Shown here piece by piece: positions 1-13,400 of a stretch of 64,000 nt of DNA. Each line of letters starts with the position of its first letter. Position 1 is the first letter of the stretch. The DNA lies in contig VWZL01004590.1 of the NCBI GenBank assembly GCA_013396915.1, positions 508,899-572,898 of the forward strand. The letters are read 5' to 3'. The position numbers were made by a program, and so were the translations under genes. Below the pieces are notes generated by a model. That model saw only the letters and a list, made by a program, of their open reading frames with translations, searched no databases and was not told the DNA's origin. This DNA comes from Stercorarius parasiticus (Eukaryota > Chordata > Aves > Charadriiformes > Stercorariidae).

Positions 1-80
1 AGTGTTGCATTAGGCTCAGTCTTTTATATTTAAATCTGCTACTTTGCATGGGTTGTGGGATTTTTTTTTTTTGTCCCTAG

Positions 81-182
81 GATGTCAAGCTCTCACAGCG
101 CGACTCAAGCTGGTGGCCTCCTGCATGGAAAGAAAGTGTGGCCGCCCTCAGTTCTGAGGTTTTTCGTCAAGAACAACTGTAA
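81..182 (+). CDS. candidate terminal coding exon of an unidentified gene
   Basis: A strong acceptor (a 14-nt T run then TTGTCCCTAG) precedes 34 codons ending in TAA at 180-182. The frame reads DVKLSQRDSSWWPPAWKESV, then AALSSEVFRQEQL. The composition looks protein-like, and the following region to an AATAAA at 1,762 could be its 3' UTR. I do not recognise the protein. An alternative is an internal exon of a non-coding or 5' UTR transcript, because a donor-like ACT|GTAAGG lies at 179-184, overlapping the stop. It is on the same strand as JAK1. No neighbour gene I know in this orientation clearly fits. Confidence 0.4.
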   Translation, partial: DVKLSQRDSSWWPPAWKESVAALSSEVFRQEQL

Positions 183-535
183 GGTGGCATTTGCAGTTGG
201 CTTCATATGGTTTTCTTGTACACTCAGTGTCTTTCGTGTTTACTGAAGATGCACAAGAAATAACCTTTCACTTCCTGAACACTTCTGTATTTCACTTTTC
301 CTCAAAGTATGGCAAAACAGATGCTGATAATTTTGAAATTGCCAGAGCCCATCTATTTAGAGAGTTTAAAAGTTCAAAAGAAACCAGAGAGTTAAATGAG
401 CGAGCCTGACCTGTATCGAGCAGCCTCTGTTGTCACCCTTTACAGCTCTATAACCTGTGTTGGAGCACTCGGTTCTACAGGAGTGATCCTCTCCTCTGAA
501 AACAAAAGATTACAAATTCACTGTTTGCCTTTTTA

Positions 536-649
536 GCTTTTTCCCGCTGTTGATTTGTGTTGCATTTGTATTAAACTGTATTTTTTCTTTTTGCTTTTTC
601 CTGCTATTGATTTGGGTTGCTGTTGTATTAAACTACTTTTTTTCCTTAT
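536..649. repeat. 57-bp imperfect tandem duplication
   Basis: Two adjacent copies (536-592 and 593-649) each begin GCTTTTTCC, then read GCT(G/A)TTGATTTG and GTATTAAACT, ending in a T-rich run. The copies differ at a handful of positions, so this is an older two-copy local duplication. Confidence 0.85.
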
Positions 650-1507
650 TTGAATCTTCTACCCTTCTTTCTTGTTCTCAAGACTTAAGCTGAAGGAAGA
701 GAAAGGTGCATTTGACCTCATTATTGAAGTAACAGCTGCAATTCCAAAACTTAACGCTTGCTGCCATCCGCTGTTTCTAATGTTAAAGTCTCTTTGAGTG
801 GTCTACAGGCACCGTGTTCGTCTGAAACGGTGTTATAACCTCGTCACTTTTCTAACTGTTTTTCTATTAGAAACATCAGTGCCTCACTTAGGCAGAAAAT
901 GGCTTAGATGTATTTTATTTGACTGTTATTGTATTGATTTTTTTAGAAAGTCTCTTAATAACTCTCTCCCCTAAAGGCATGAAATAGTCAGGAGTTATAT
1001 ATAAATACACCAGATTCTGGAAAGTGCTGGTGTAGTCAGAGAAAAGGAGCCTGTCTGATCCTTGGTTTTTTGAAGGGTCATAACTGTTCATGGCCAAGAA
1101 AACTTCTAGTTGTGTTCCTTGCCCTTAGGAAGGGAAATAGAGGGTGTGTTTATTGCTGATATAAAACAAGCCCCCATAGCCCGATGAACGTGTTGTACGT
1201 AGATGCAAGTCGCTAGCAGGAGCATTGCCAACTGGGATTCTCACCTGGAAGCCTTTGTCTTACCACCAGCGTCACCTGGAAAAAGCAGCTTGTGTTGTTT
1301 TATACCAGCACTTATTTTAATAGTAATTCATAGCTGTGAACACCTTTCTTATAAGTGTGGAATCAATTAATACAGGAGAGCATGGGTTTGATTTCACTGT
1401 CAAAGCCACAAGTGGTAAGTGAAAGGGCATATAGGGATAGCTGACTTAAAGAGCTTCATTTTACAAAAGAAGAACAGCTATCTTCTGCCAAGTTTAAAAA
1501 AAAAAAG

Positions 1508-1508
1508 N
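1508..1508. other. unresolved base (N)
   Basis: A single N follows a run of A. It is a sequencing or consensus ambiguity next to a homopolymer. Confidence 0.98.
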
Positions 1509-1761
1509 AGAGTCCTGTGGGTTTTACAGCCCTTTCAGCTTCCTGTACACGTGACTTGAGACATGGCCAAGTTACATCTATATAAGCAAGATAAGAGGGC
1601 TCACATTGCTTAGAAAAAAAGGTGCCTTTTAAATCCTGAATACTCAGTATATGCCAGCACAACCTTAAGCATCTAAAACCTAAGATGCTGGTCATGTTTG
1701 CTTGGCTGTGTACAGATTAACTGTTTGCTCTTTATTGGTGTTGACTGAACGTTTACCTTGC

Positions 1762-1767
1762 AATAAA
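1762..1767 (+). terminator. orphan poly(A) signal AATAAA
   Basis: AATAAAAGTATGTGGTATC resembles a poly(A) signal with GU-rich sequence just after it, and TG-rich sequence follows again at about 1,865. It could end the transcript containing the 81-182 exon. Confidence 0.4.
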
Positions 1768-1785
1768 AGTATGTGGTATCTCCAG

Positions 1786-3263
1786 GTTTAATCACTCTGT
1801 GTTCTTACAAGTTAGCTGTCGAATTGAGTGAAAAATGAGCCTGCGTCTTTTCTTTGCTTACGGGGTGTGTGTGTGGAGGGAGGAGGTGAGCAGTGCTGCA
1901 AGCGGCAGATCACAGCAGCACTATCCTGAGCCACTTCTGTTGTGGCATGTCGCCCCTTCGGTTGAGCAGCTCGCGTGCTCTGATGGATACCTGTTCCAGC
2001 TCAGAAGACTTCTCATCAGCTCCCTCCCCTGCTCTCTGCAGGGATGTGCGAACTTGGACACTGTGTTGTGAAAATCCTGCTGAAGAAACATCGATATGCC
2101 TTTAAGTGGAAGGAGTTTAACTTCTTCCTATAGCCCAGCGTACACAAAATAATTTTCTCTAGACCCGACTTGCACCGCAGCATATACCTATTGACGTGCT
2201 TTGTGTGTCATTTAGCATGCAGAGAAGCACCTACATAGAACCACCCTTTCGCTCCGTATGCTTGGAGAATTAATTTTGCGTGACAAGGGCAGGACCTGCT
2301 GACCTATAAATATAAATGTATAGGACTCTGCCTCTTTAGGGAGAGAAATCTGGATCATGCATTACCTTCACCTCTGCTATGCCGGCACACTCTCCTTGGG
2401 TGCCTTCAGATTGTTTTCATGCTTTCTCTGATGAGCAAATTCCTCAGGACTTTTTCAGTCCATTAAATCTTTGTTACTTAACTGCTTGATAAAGTTTAAT
2501 TAGCAGTTAATGTAAATGGCTATGCTTGTTTGTGTACATATATGCTGCTAACCCCTGTTTGTGTTTAGAGTTCCATGCAGGTTCGGTTTTGCACAGACAA
2601 ATCAGGGCGTAGCAGTGAAGTTGAGTAATTACATAAAGAACTTGATTTGTCCCAAGGTTTGTGGTGAGTTCAGCCTTTAAAACACAGCTGAGATGCAAAC
2701 CGCTGTCTCTTCCTGATAATTTTGCTGAAGCTGGCAAAGGCTTTTGTTAGAACTGCAACTTTTTTGCATGGCTCCGGCTGGAAATAAGATTTACCAACAC
2801 TTCGGCTCGCGTTTTTGAAGCAATTTAATGAGCACTAATTCTGCATTCAAAGCCAAGACAGCTTGCACGTGTGCACACGACCATTTGAGATGTACCATCC
2901 CCGAGGTATTTACTGCTCCTTTTCTGGTGGAAGATACTGCCACCCTCCCCACAGCTGAACCATGGATGCTTCCTTTTTTTGCCAGCAGAGACTGGTAACC
3001 ACCAGTAAAATAGTCACATCTTCACCAGGCGCTGCTGCCTGTACAAAGCATGTACCTCTGCCCGCTGCCAAAGTAATTTTAAAAATGTTTTGGGGTATGT
3101 CCTAATGTCTGAATTATGAAAATCCTCCCTCAGATATGGTTTAGAAGTTTTTAAAAACAGTGGACATCAATGTCTCTCCCAGACCATTTCAAGGTGTTTG
3201 GTTTTTCAAAACCTGTTGCTACTGAGTCTCAGAGACAGGAAAAGTCTTAATCTTGTAAACAAA
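1786..3263. other. non-coding stretch, nothing recognised
   Basis: There are only short overlapping open frames without splice support and no repeat I can name. It is ordinary AT-leaning vertebrate non-coding DNA. Confidence 0.6.
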
Positions 3264-3420
3264 TCGTAGAACGGTTAGAGTTGGAAGGGACCTTGAGGAC
3301 CATCTTGTTCCACCCCCTGCCCTGGGCAGGGACACCTCCCACCAGCCCAGGTTGCTCCAGGCTCCATCCAACCTGGCCTTGAACCCCTCCAGGGATGGGG
3401 CAGCCACAACTGTTCTCCTT
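3264..3420 (-). mobile_element. CR1 LINE 3' end fragment (antisense to JAK1)
   Basis: The + strand reads GTTGGAAGGGACCTTGAGGA, then CCCTGGGCAGGGACACCTCC and CTGGCCTTGAACCCCTCCAG. This is the reverse complement of the CR1 3' UTR that ends near the terminal octamer repeats. It is a 5'-truncated copy with no open reading frame. Confidence 0.9.
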
Positions 3421-4307
3421 GTTTTGGTGGGGCATTTCATGGTGTGTACTCATAGAGGGGGCAACAGCCTACAAACACTAAGAGATAATTTGCTGAGCAT
3501 CGATCAAAGGCTTAAGAAGCAGCTTAATATGTTATTTCTATGTTAATAGATACTAGTTTTTCAAGATTTACTTTAGAATCAAACTCTTCTTAAGGGTAGG
3601 TAATGTGGCAGCAAGCAGTCTACTCCATGAACTTCCAATTATAAAATGTTCTAAAATAGGGTAATTCTCTTTCCCCCATCTGTCGCAGTCTCATCCATAA
3701 TTATGGATAAGCTATAAAATGTCTTTTAAAGGGGTAGGAGGAGAAGGTACCTTATTGGGAATTTGACCTGAGAAATCAAGTAATGTGGAGAAGCCTGGTG
3801 CGATGGATGTTCTTCAGTGGGAAGCATTCTGCAATAAACTGATGATTTAGGAATACCCTTGTAGAGTTCTGTCTTGATTTGGCATTCCACATCAAGTCCC
3901 ACATCAAGTTTTCTTAGTTAACAGCTGAGGTACATCTTCCTGGTTTGATTTGCAGTTGATGCTGTTCATTTCCAGAAGCTGTGACCTTAAAAAGTTAACT
4001 GGTGGTATTTTTCGTGTGTGAGCGTGAGTAATATAAGGGGGAGGATGGGGAGGAGAAGCTCAGTCCAATTAATTTTGCAATAATTCTGTGTTCTTTCCTT
4101 TTTCATATTATGATTTTACAGCTGTGGTCTTGTTCTAAGTCAAAGGCACGGGGAAAAAAAAAATCGTATTTGATCCTGATCTGTTTTCTTTAAGGCAAAA
4201 TGTCATCTTATGCTTAAGAAAACAAGTAACACTTTTAATTTGTACACCAAACAGTTCTTTCATGATTAAGAGGCTGGAGCATCTTTCATGTAACACTTTA
4301 GTGCTGT

Positions 4308-4480
4308 AAGAGTGGTCAACCACTGGATGAGGCTGCCCGGAGGTGTTGCAGAGTCTTTGTCTGCGGAGAGATGAACGACCCAACTGGGGACATCCTGGGC
4401 AGCCCCAGCTGTCCCTGCCCGAGCAGGGCTTGGAACAGGCAATCTCGAGAGGTCCTTTCCCATCTCAGCCATCCTGTGAC
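4308..4480 (+). mobile_element. CR1 LINE 3' fragment, sense orientation, degraded
   Basis: The sequence includes CACTGGATGAGGCTGCCCGG and GAGGTCCTTTCCCATCTCAG before CATCCTGTGA. It follows the CR1 3' end in the sense direction with many substitutions. It is the only copy in the window oriented like JAK1. Confidence 0.75.
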
Positions 4481-7400
4481 GTGGAAGTTGTGGCTTAATA
4501 AAACTAACACCTCAATATGTCCATTTGTGATTTAATTCTGTAGTTGTATTTATTGCCAGATTAAATTTGTGTGTTTCGGTCCTCCTAAAAAAAAAAAAGA
4601 AAAAGAAAAAAAGATAATAACTAGTAAGGAATGGCTTGCTGTTGGAATATCTGGTATGCTTATTCTGTTTCCATTGCCGCATCTGTTTGCTCTCGTTACA
4701 GTAAACAGAAAAGAATCCACAAGATTTAAAAATGGTGGGTTTGGCTTCTGTAATTTTCAATTAAGCTTTCATCGTTCCTAGCTAACATGGCAGGGCGGCC
4801 CTTTCAGAGTTGTTGTCAAACGTATTTTTCAAGAATCTGTGTTAAGTGTGTGATGATAACGAGCAGAAAACAAAAGCTTAGAGACGCCTAAATGAAGTCC
4901 TTTGCCCTCATTTCAGTGACTTCTGGTCACAATCCGTTAGCGCTCAGAATTTCTTGAGACAAAAAAAAAAAGAGGTATGGTATTTCTGATGTGTTTAACA
5001 CTTAACAAATCAGGTCTTGTATTATCATCAAAGAAAAAAAGAATACAGAGCAGTTTTTCTGAATCTCGAAGTATACTTTTGCTTCCTTGCTGTGATTGAT
5101 AGGGAGATAGTGGCACGCAGATGTCTCTCTCTTTGCAGATGTTACAAATTGAATTCTACTCACAGAGATTTTGTGGAAAAGGCTTGTGGCCTTTTTTGCT
5201 TAAATTTAGGTGAATTTGCTCTTCAGAGTGTTTTCTGCGTGTCTCGTTCCAGTAGACTTTCAGATTTTCGAAAGAGATTAGGAGATTAATGTTACACTGA
5301 ACACTGAAGGGAGGGGAAAAAAAAGGCTATGGGTTCTTGTTTGAAACCAGTGGATACTGAGAGTCAGCTTTCCGGTGGCTTGGTAAGAAAACAGAAAATG
5401 AGAAATTCGAGGTTCTTATAACTGTAGGTGTCATGCGTTTTTAAAAAAATAAAGTTGTGCATGAGCCCTTTGGACAAGCATGATTGAGAACCTCTCTTTC
5501 TGCTCAAGAGCCCGTGGTTTGAGAGGAGCGGAGTGGTGCAGAGTGGAACGGGCAGGCTGTCAACATCCTCGTTCCATGTGGGTGAAGGTCCTGCCAGAGC
5601 AGAAACTAAATGTATCTCCAAAGATGATCTCCCATCCTGAGTGCTGGCGTTAAGACACGTTTTGGAATGGAAAGGAAAAACTGGGGGGAGCGCTGAAATT
5701 CCCTCTTCCCTACCGCTTTATTCTTTCAGAAGCCTGCGAGGATGGAGTGCCGCTGTCAGATTATCGGCTGGGTTTGAGTGTGATCTGTGTAATCCTCGGG
5801 ACACTCGATAAATGGTTCCAGGAGCCTCCAGCCCAGCGCTCGGGGAGATACGGAGGTGATGTTCACTGGGTGGGTTGGGGGTGGTGTTAGTCATCGTGAT
5901 GCACAGACACGGAAGTGATAAGTTTGCACTGCTGACTTGTTCGATGTCTATAAAATCGGCAGCACACTGGGGTTTTTTTGAGTTTATTTCCCCTTAAGAA
6001 TAAGGGAAATATTTTTTTTTCCTATTTACATAGAAAGACTGTGCCTAGAACGGTGTAGAGAAGCGCAGTAGACAGTTTTTAACTGCAAATAGCCTTGCAG
6101 ATTGAAGATAACCATTGCCTATGCGCAGAAGTCACATACACAGAAAGAAGTGTTGGCTTTGCAATTTCTGATTAATTTATGCAATTTATGTGCATTTAGC
6201 CGTTGCAGAAAACGAACCGATTCTACTTCATGACATAGAAGTAAACACCAAGGCAGAAATGCAGCTTGGAGGCGGCCAGGTTTCTAGCTTGTAAGACACA
6301 GGGAAAGATTTTGATAAGTTGTTTGAAAAACAGGGTATTTCCTCTCTGTGAATTTCATATGACAGTTCTCAGATTGCTTAAGAAAACTGCTGGAGGGGTG
6401 ATACTACAGGAATTACAGACAGTTTTTTCTTAAACAAAAAAAAAGTTTGTAGAGAGCACTTGTAACTAATTTCTGTGAGTCTTCGCTGAAGTTTGCAGTT
6501 AACCTTTGAATACAGAGATCTGCTTAATGTAACTAGTATTTGTTTTGCGTTTACTGAAATAGACTTTTAGTGTGTTAGGTTACAAACCAGTAGGCTTTTT
6601 TAAGTGGTCGTTAAATTCTGAAAGTAGTCAAGCGTTATGATTCTTTTAATGTGTTTATGGATTTTGAGTCGTTTTTTCATGGGATAACAGCCTTCTGGCA
6701 ATTACAGTGACTTAGGGCATTTGAAGTGAAGCTCGTCCTCTCCCTAAAATCCACTGGGCTTCTGTAAATGCTGAGGAATGCCTGATGGGCTAATCCTAAT
6801 TTTTGAAGGGGCTGACCAGTTTAAGACTGGGGGTATTTGTATGCTAGGATAAACCGACAGCATAGTGTAATCTGAAAGAAGTTTTGTTGTTAAGATTCCT
6901 GCCTGTTAACTTGCAATTAAACTTCTGAGTTGCTTTTAAGGGCAGAAAAAAGGAAGTACTTTTATGGTTAAGAGTGTTTAGAGCTACGGTTTAAGTAGCC
7001 ATCTTAGCTGACAGACTGTGTCCTCGGCAGTTAGTGTACGCGTGGTGCACCTTCTGGGTTTCTTTTTCATTATTTCATTATTATGCACAGAAGCGCATGT
7101 GCTTTAACAGACACTTTTGCTCCCCAAAGATTTATTTTTTTTTTCCTCTTTAGTATTAGTTGTAGGAAGTACTGCCTGCTACAGTTAAATATTTATTGCC
7201 CGGAATAGCTGCACTGTGGTATTTGCAAATTGTCTGGCTGCAGACCTGGAGCTAAGCGTGAAATGCCCAGTTGCTTTTTAAAAGTCCCTTTTCTCCATAG
7301 TTCTTGGTTTTGAAATCCCGGCTTTGGAATTGTAATTGTAAAACATCCAGTTTCATCACAGTGTATAAAAACAGGGGAGAGGTGTGATTGAAAGTTCCTC

Positions 7401-10400
7401 AGACTTGCCTCTCTCCTCCTCTGCTTTTTTCCCCCCTCTGTCTTTCCTCATTTTCCCGGCGGTGGGGTTTCACGGAGGGACCCCTCTGGTAGCCGTTCCT
7501 TTTCAGCTCTCTTCCCTCTTCTAGGTTTTCTCATTGGTGCAATTATGAAAAGGAGTATGTGGTGTGTGAAGCTGTTCTGTGTAGTCGAAGTTAGAACCGA
7601 GTCTGTGTGGCAAATAATTGATGTTAAGTTTACCCTCCCCCCTCCCCTAAATTCGGAAGATTTGGTTTCTCATGGTCTCTTCGACGCAAAATACATTGTT
7701 AGTTCTGGTATCAGGTTCAGAAGGGGAAATACGAAACCCCAACTCTAGAGCGCAGTTCCTGTTTTTCTGACTTGACAGTTTGAGCTCGGACTTTATTACT
7801 GTTAGTTTTTGTTAGTTTTAGAAGCCGGCAAATGTTCTTTGATAATTAAGCAAATGGGTCAGTCTGGGCATAATGTTTATCTTCTCCTTCTTCTGAGTTA
7901 TGCTGAAAACATCCCCCAAACTCGTCATGTTATGCTTTTCCTGGCAAAGAAGAGCAGAAAGGGCTAATATTTAAGGCTGGCTTAACATAATATGGGGAGC
8001 AAGTTACTGTGAATAATTAATGCATAAGGTACCTAAGAAAGTAGTGCAAATGTAGCACTTGGGACTGCCCTAAAATATCGAGTATTTTTCTTAAGGGTTT
8101 TAGGTTAGTCATTCTCCTCCTGCATTTTCTTTTCCCTTGGTGTCCAAAAAAGCCACTCAACCCCAAAAGAAACTTAGTAGTTGTTGTTATCCTGGTGAAA
8201 AGTGAAGATATAATAAAAACTTGACATAATTTGTGGTGGATATATATACAGGTTAACTATATAATGTTCCTTTGCTACCACTGGCCTCCATCTCTTCTTC
8301 CTTTAGTCATTTTCTTTAAGATCTCTTTTAAGGCGTGAGTGTCCAAATTAAGTTATTTGGGTCAGGGGATGTTATTGCAAATCTGGCAAAGACTTTGGTA
8401 TACACGATTTTTAAGCATGTAAGTAGTTCTGGAGGAGTACTTACATACATAAAATGTTCAGGATCACATGTTGCCACTTACTGCATATATGTAGTATTAA
8501 CCCGGTTGTAATTGGTATCTGATTAGCTTGATTAAATTGTACATTGTGAAGGTTTTGTAATGGCTTTTCCATTCTCCTCTGATGTTTTGATCGTAAATGT
8601 ACAGTTGAAGTATAAAAGTTACGAACTTAACTATGTGGAAATTCCCTCTATGAGATAACTAGTTCCTGTAAACTCCAGTAAATAAGACTATGAATTGTTT
8701 TAGAAGGGTTTTTCTCTGATTTTTTTTTGGGTGGTTTGAACAAAGAATGGCAAAGGTACTGCATTCAGGAAGCCTGTCTACTCAACATGTGGATTTCTAG
8801 GAGGATGATCTTTTTGGAGGGCGACACAGTAACTCAGCGTGGCTGCAGTTAGGAGGAAGAGAGGGTAAGGAACTGTTTTCTGAAGTGAGATGCTTGATAA
8901 TTAATTACCTGTCAAACTTCTTGAGAGTGATTTAAGCCTGACAGCTCCTTAATTTCTAGTCCTTTTCAATGTTGGCTTTCAGTCCTTTGTAGTGTAATCC
9001 TGTGAATCATTTACTTAGAGAAATGATTGTTGAAGGTTTCAAGAACACGTAGAAAATGCTTATGAAACTTTAGTGGTGAGTATTGACACACATGACCCGT
9101 CCGTCCTGGAGGTCCCGAGATCGGCCGTGGTGTTGTCCAGTATGTAAAGTCAGAGATGTTACGGCCAGCCCCAGGAAAGCAGATACGGCAGGAGGTACTT
9201 GGGGTGAGTCATACATGTTTGAGTCAGTGCTAAAAGTGATTGAACAAGAGTGTCCTTGCTTAGCTATTTTTAATATTTGCTTACTCACATTTACTGTACT
9301 AAGCTCTTTACAGGAAAGGCAGTTAAAAGCTGTAGTAAGTCCTTAAAGCCACTTTTCATGACAACAACTCATTTTGTTGATTTGCGGTGATGTCTTCAGC
9401 CCTGCCTTTTCCAAGATTTTTAGGTCTTAGCATAATGTTGTTCTGCTTGATGCTTCCAGAAGTACTGCGGTCCGGTATTCACAGCATTGCATCTAGACCC
9501 GCACAGATAAATTGGCGTCGGGCCCAGACCTTACGACAGATCAGCAGCGGCACAGGCGAAGCGGCGAGGAGGGGTGGTGATGAGTAGCTTGGTAGTACCT
9601 AGAGGTGCTTTTCTGCCTCACCAGGTGGAAATCCATTTCATATGGGACGTGATTTAATATATTTAAAAAATATTCCTCGGTTTTAACTACAGTGGAATAT
9701 ACAAGTCACAGCTTTTCTGTTGTAAAACCCTGCTTGCAATTTACATAATCTTAGGGTGCTGCCCTTGCCAGGGCAGAAGCGTGTTCAGCTTGTGGAGCTG
9801 TGGTGACCAGTAAGGTGCAGCCCTGACTCCCTTACAGGTGTAGATATTCTCTTTGCAGATATTGACACCTGTATTTGCAGGAGGCATAAGTTTAGGAGGT
9901 TGCTTGGGGTGCGCATATGTGTCATGGAGCTCAGCGGTGGCTTCCTGTTTACTGCTGCTGGGTGAGGATTCGGGCTGGGGCCAGAGAAGGTGCAAGAGTG
10001 TGGCTGGTGGATTCGCTGTGACGTGGGTCTGCCCCTGCCTCTCCCCCACCCTCCCCATCGCTTGGCAAGGTGTTGCAGAAATGACTGTAGCCATGGGTTG
10101 GGGTGTTTGCTGCAGGGCGGCAGTGGAATCAATATGCTGGCTGGAAATTGCTTTCTTTTCTTGCTGCTGAAAAAATTTCCCAGTGCGCAGCCAAGTTGCT
10201 TGAGCTTTGTGTTGGCACTGGAGGTGGGGAGGGCTTTTGGGGTCACGGTTCTTCAGGCCAGAGGCTCTTTGGTGGAGTGTGGGTAAACTGGACCTGCTCG
10301 AGCTGCTGAAGCCAAGATAACTTTTGTTATCAGCCTCCTGGGAAGAAAGGCTGACCTGTGGCTTGCGCAGCTAATATCTTGGGACTCATCAGTGTGGGGG

Positions 10401-13400
10401 GAGCAAAGCAAGACCCAGGGATTTGTGGGTGTCGAGTCACAGCAGGCGGGTAATGGTCCTGCATCCAAAGCTGCTGTTACGAGAGGCATCACAAGAGAGG
10501 GAGGGCGAACTGCAGCTAAGTGATGTCTGCTGCTGTGTGCTCCTACAGAACTGAAATAAAATTATACCTGGACTGGAAAGTGAATTGGCCATAAACTTCT
10601 ATGAAACTGCTCTTGGCCAAAACTGGAAATTGAGAAACAGTGAGCTACTGTAAATTTTCATAATCTAAAGACACTACTGGGAATGCAGATAGACTCCTGA
10701 AAATGTAAAAATTTATATTCCGCTCGTAATTTTTGACTTTGGACAGACCTTATAGTTGCGCTTTGAAGAGTGCGACTTGGTACTCTGAAATACAGAGTAT
10801 ATATTACTCAGACTTTTCTTTTTCAGCTTTCATACATTGTGTGTAAGACTCACAGGAGGCCGATTTCGTTGTTAAAGGGAAGACCACCAAGTTACCAGGC
10901 AGCAGCTGCAGAAATAGGACAAGCAAATGTTTTCTAAAAAGAGAAACATGAGACGATTCAGCCCTACCAGGACTTTGTAGGAGAGCTAAACTGGATTGGT
11001 AAACTGGAAGAGGTGTAGGACTTTCTAGGCAGAAAAGTGCTTAGACTGCCAGGTTGAAATTGTACGGGGTGAGATCCAGTGCCTCTGCGTCAAATGCCTG
11101 AGTGTAGTAGAGTCTGGGTATGGATGAGTGTAAAGACCAGCTTTAGTCATTCTGGCACCAAACTTTCAGCGACAGGATAATTGTGCAGTTTGCAGAACAA
11201 AGTCAAGTCCGTAACCCAAATAGGACTCCCTAAGAAAAGAAAAACAAAGTCCCACTGCTCACCGTTGTACACTAAAGCCACTGACATATCTTACCACCTT
11301 TGAACTACAGTTGGCACAGCTCTCAGAGGTAAACGTGTAAAATTTACTCCTGTTTAGCTGGTGAGTTAAAAATAGCATATGTATTTGTCCAAGAGATTGA
11401 ATGAATTGAGCGTAAATATTTAGTTTGCTTGACGGGGCGATACTGGGATATAGCTCATAGTTGACACAAGACACACACCAGGATTTCTCTTAATTGTACC
11501 AAGTGCACCAGGTCAAGCCGTAGCATTTGCAGTTACACTGGAGAGTGGAAATTCAGTAAAGAACTTGCAGAAAATCATTGTTAGAACTTTGGTTGCTTGA
11601 AAAAATCCATAATTACTGATACGGTGTCTTGAAACACTGGACTGCTTTGCTCAGATTATCAGTTCAGGTATGTGCAAGCTGGGGAAACACGTCTGTGTTA
11701 ATAGGCGATGGTGGAGGAGCGGACTGGATTTACGGGTTCCTTCGCAGCCCTGTGTTCGTGCAGAACAAGGTGCTCCTGGCAAAGTCTGCCTGTGCTTAAA
11801 CACTAAAGTGTCAGTTACTTTAGTTGTCTCGGCAGATAAAGCTGATACTAGAAGAACATCAGAGTGTTTCTCTATTTCAAGCAGAAGACAGCAGTTAGAG
11901 GTGGCAGCCTGGCCTTCATAACATCACAGCTATCCCATATTCTGAAATCCTGTAGGAGAATCGGGATGAAACCATGGAGGGTGTGTGCTGTCTTGGTGTC
12001 CAGGTGGCATCTGAGGTGTGACTGACACCATGTTTGTGTCGAAAGGAGCAGCTGATGACTCTACGTGTGTGTGCACGGAAGTGAAAAAGCAGCAAGCACC
12101 ATCTCTTGGGTTGGACACAGGAGGCCAAGAGTTATCTGAGGGGGAGCGTCCGACCCTATAATTGGACTGTCACCGTGGCTCAGACTCCGCTTTTCGGTCA
12201 CCAAAGGGAGGCACAAGGATCCTTGTTATTTGGCAGAGCTCTAGTTGTCTCTTCAGACAACTTTCTAAATAGCTTCATTTGGCTTTCGCCGACTGAATTC
12301 CTTTGTTTTTGCCAACTTACTAGTATTTGATGATTTTTTAGGAAGAAAAGAGCCTGCAGATGTGAAAAATGACGATGTTTTTTCCAGTCTATTGCAGCTG
12401 GGATTTAGGGATGATTTAGGGTGAGACCTGTACCACGTCATTTCTTTATCACCTTTACAGATGATATTTAGGACTTACGTCCTCTTTTTAGATAAGATAG
12501 GCAATATAAGGATTCATTAAAGCCTGAGAATATAAAAGTAATTGCAAGCAAACTGAAGTATATTCTGGGGGAGAGTCTGCTCATCCAGTGTTTGAATCTC
12601 CAGTGTAAAGAGGCAAGCTTAGATGCAGATGTCTGAGATCCCTTCTCAGTCCAAGGGAAGACTTGGAAACCTCATCTGACCTACTTCAGGTTTCTGTTTC
12701 AGGGTAAGAGACAATGCATCTTGGACTTAATTGTCTGGATTGTCTATGAGAGGAGCACACCGTGTCTAGCCGAAAGGCAGATAGGTGTCTGCATTAGCCA
12801 GGTCTATGAGAAGCAGGGCAATGTGCGAGTATTGCCAGGGTCCCCTCTCATCTCTGTCTGGGAAACCTGTTTTCAAGAGAGCTGCTTTCTTAACAAACCG
12901 TTTACCTGAGGCCGAGGTGAGTAAGGGTCAGTGCAAACTCATTTTTCAGCTGTGAGCCGTGCTGCTCCTTTGTGGAGGAAGAGGTGTAACTGTCCTCGGC
13001 TTTCTGAAGAGAAAGGAGGAGTGTCTACCCCATTGCTTTTCAGGCAGAGACTAAAAAGAAACCAGTTTCAAGTTTTATCACCATGATCCTTTTTCTCGAA
13101 AGGTTGTTTTATACACCATGCTCCATACTCTTTTCCACACACTTGTGGCCACCCCTGGCTGGCCTTCGGGGTGGGTGAAACGAAGCACGAGAAGTCCTCG
13201 GTGGTAAGGCTGCGGCATGTGGCGCAGCAGTCCCTGCGGATGAGCTGACCCGCTGCCTGCCTGAGAAGCTCTGCCCTTGGTGAAATGGTGAGGAGAGCAG
13301 AAAATAAGCCAAAAATAAACGCATAGAATGGACTGAATGGACTTGGAAGACAGACTTCGGTGTTGCGTCTCATTTTGCTTCAGACAAGCCAATTGACTAG

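Larger units (their letters stand above)
183..1785 (+). other. possible 3' UTR of the upstream candidate gene
   Basis: There is no coding sequence I can support here. The stretch is AT-rich, holds a 57-bp tandem duplication (536-649) and one unresolved base (N at 1,508), and ends near AATAAA at 1,762-1,767. Its assignment depends on the exon at 81-182 being real. Confidence 0.3.

Noticed and set aside
7364..7371. TATAAAAA followed by a pyrimidine-rich tract as a JAK1 promoter
   Set aside because: It is an isolated motif in AT-rich DNA, with no CpG island and no identifiable donor joining it to coding exon 1.
9785..10246. 153-codon minus-strand open frame
   Set aside because: Composition is low-complexity (Pro, Ser, His) and overlapping frames are open on both strands. 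It looks like a GC-patch artefact.
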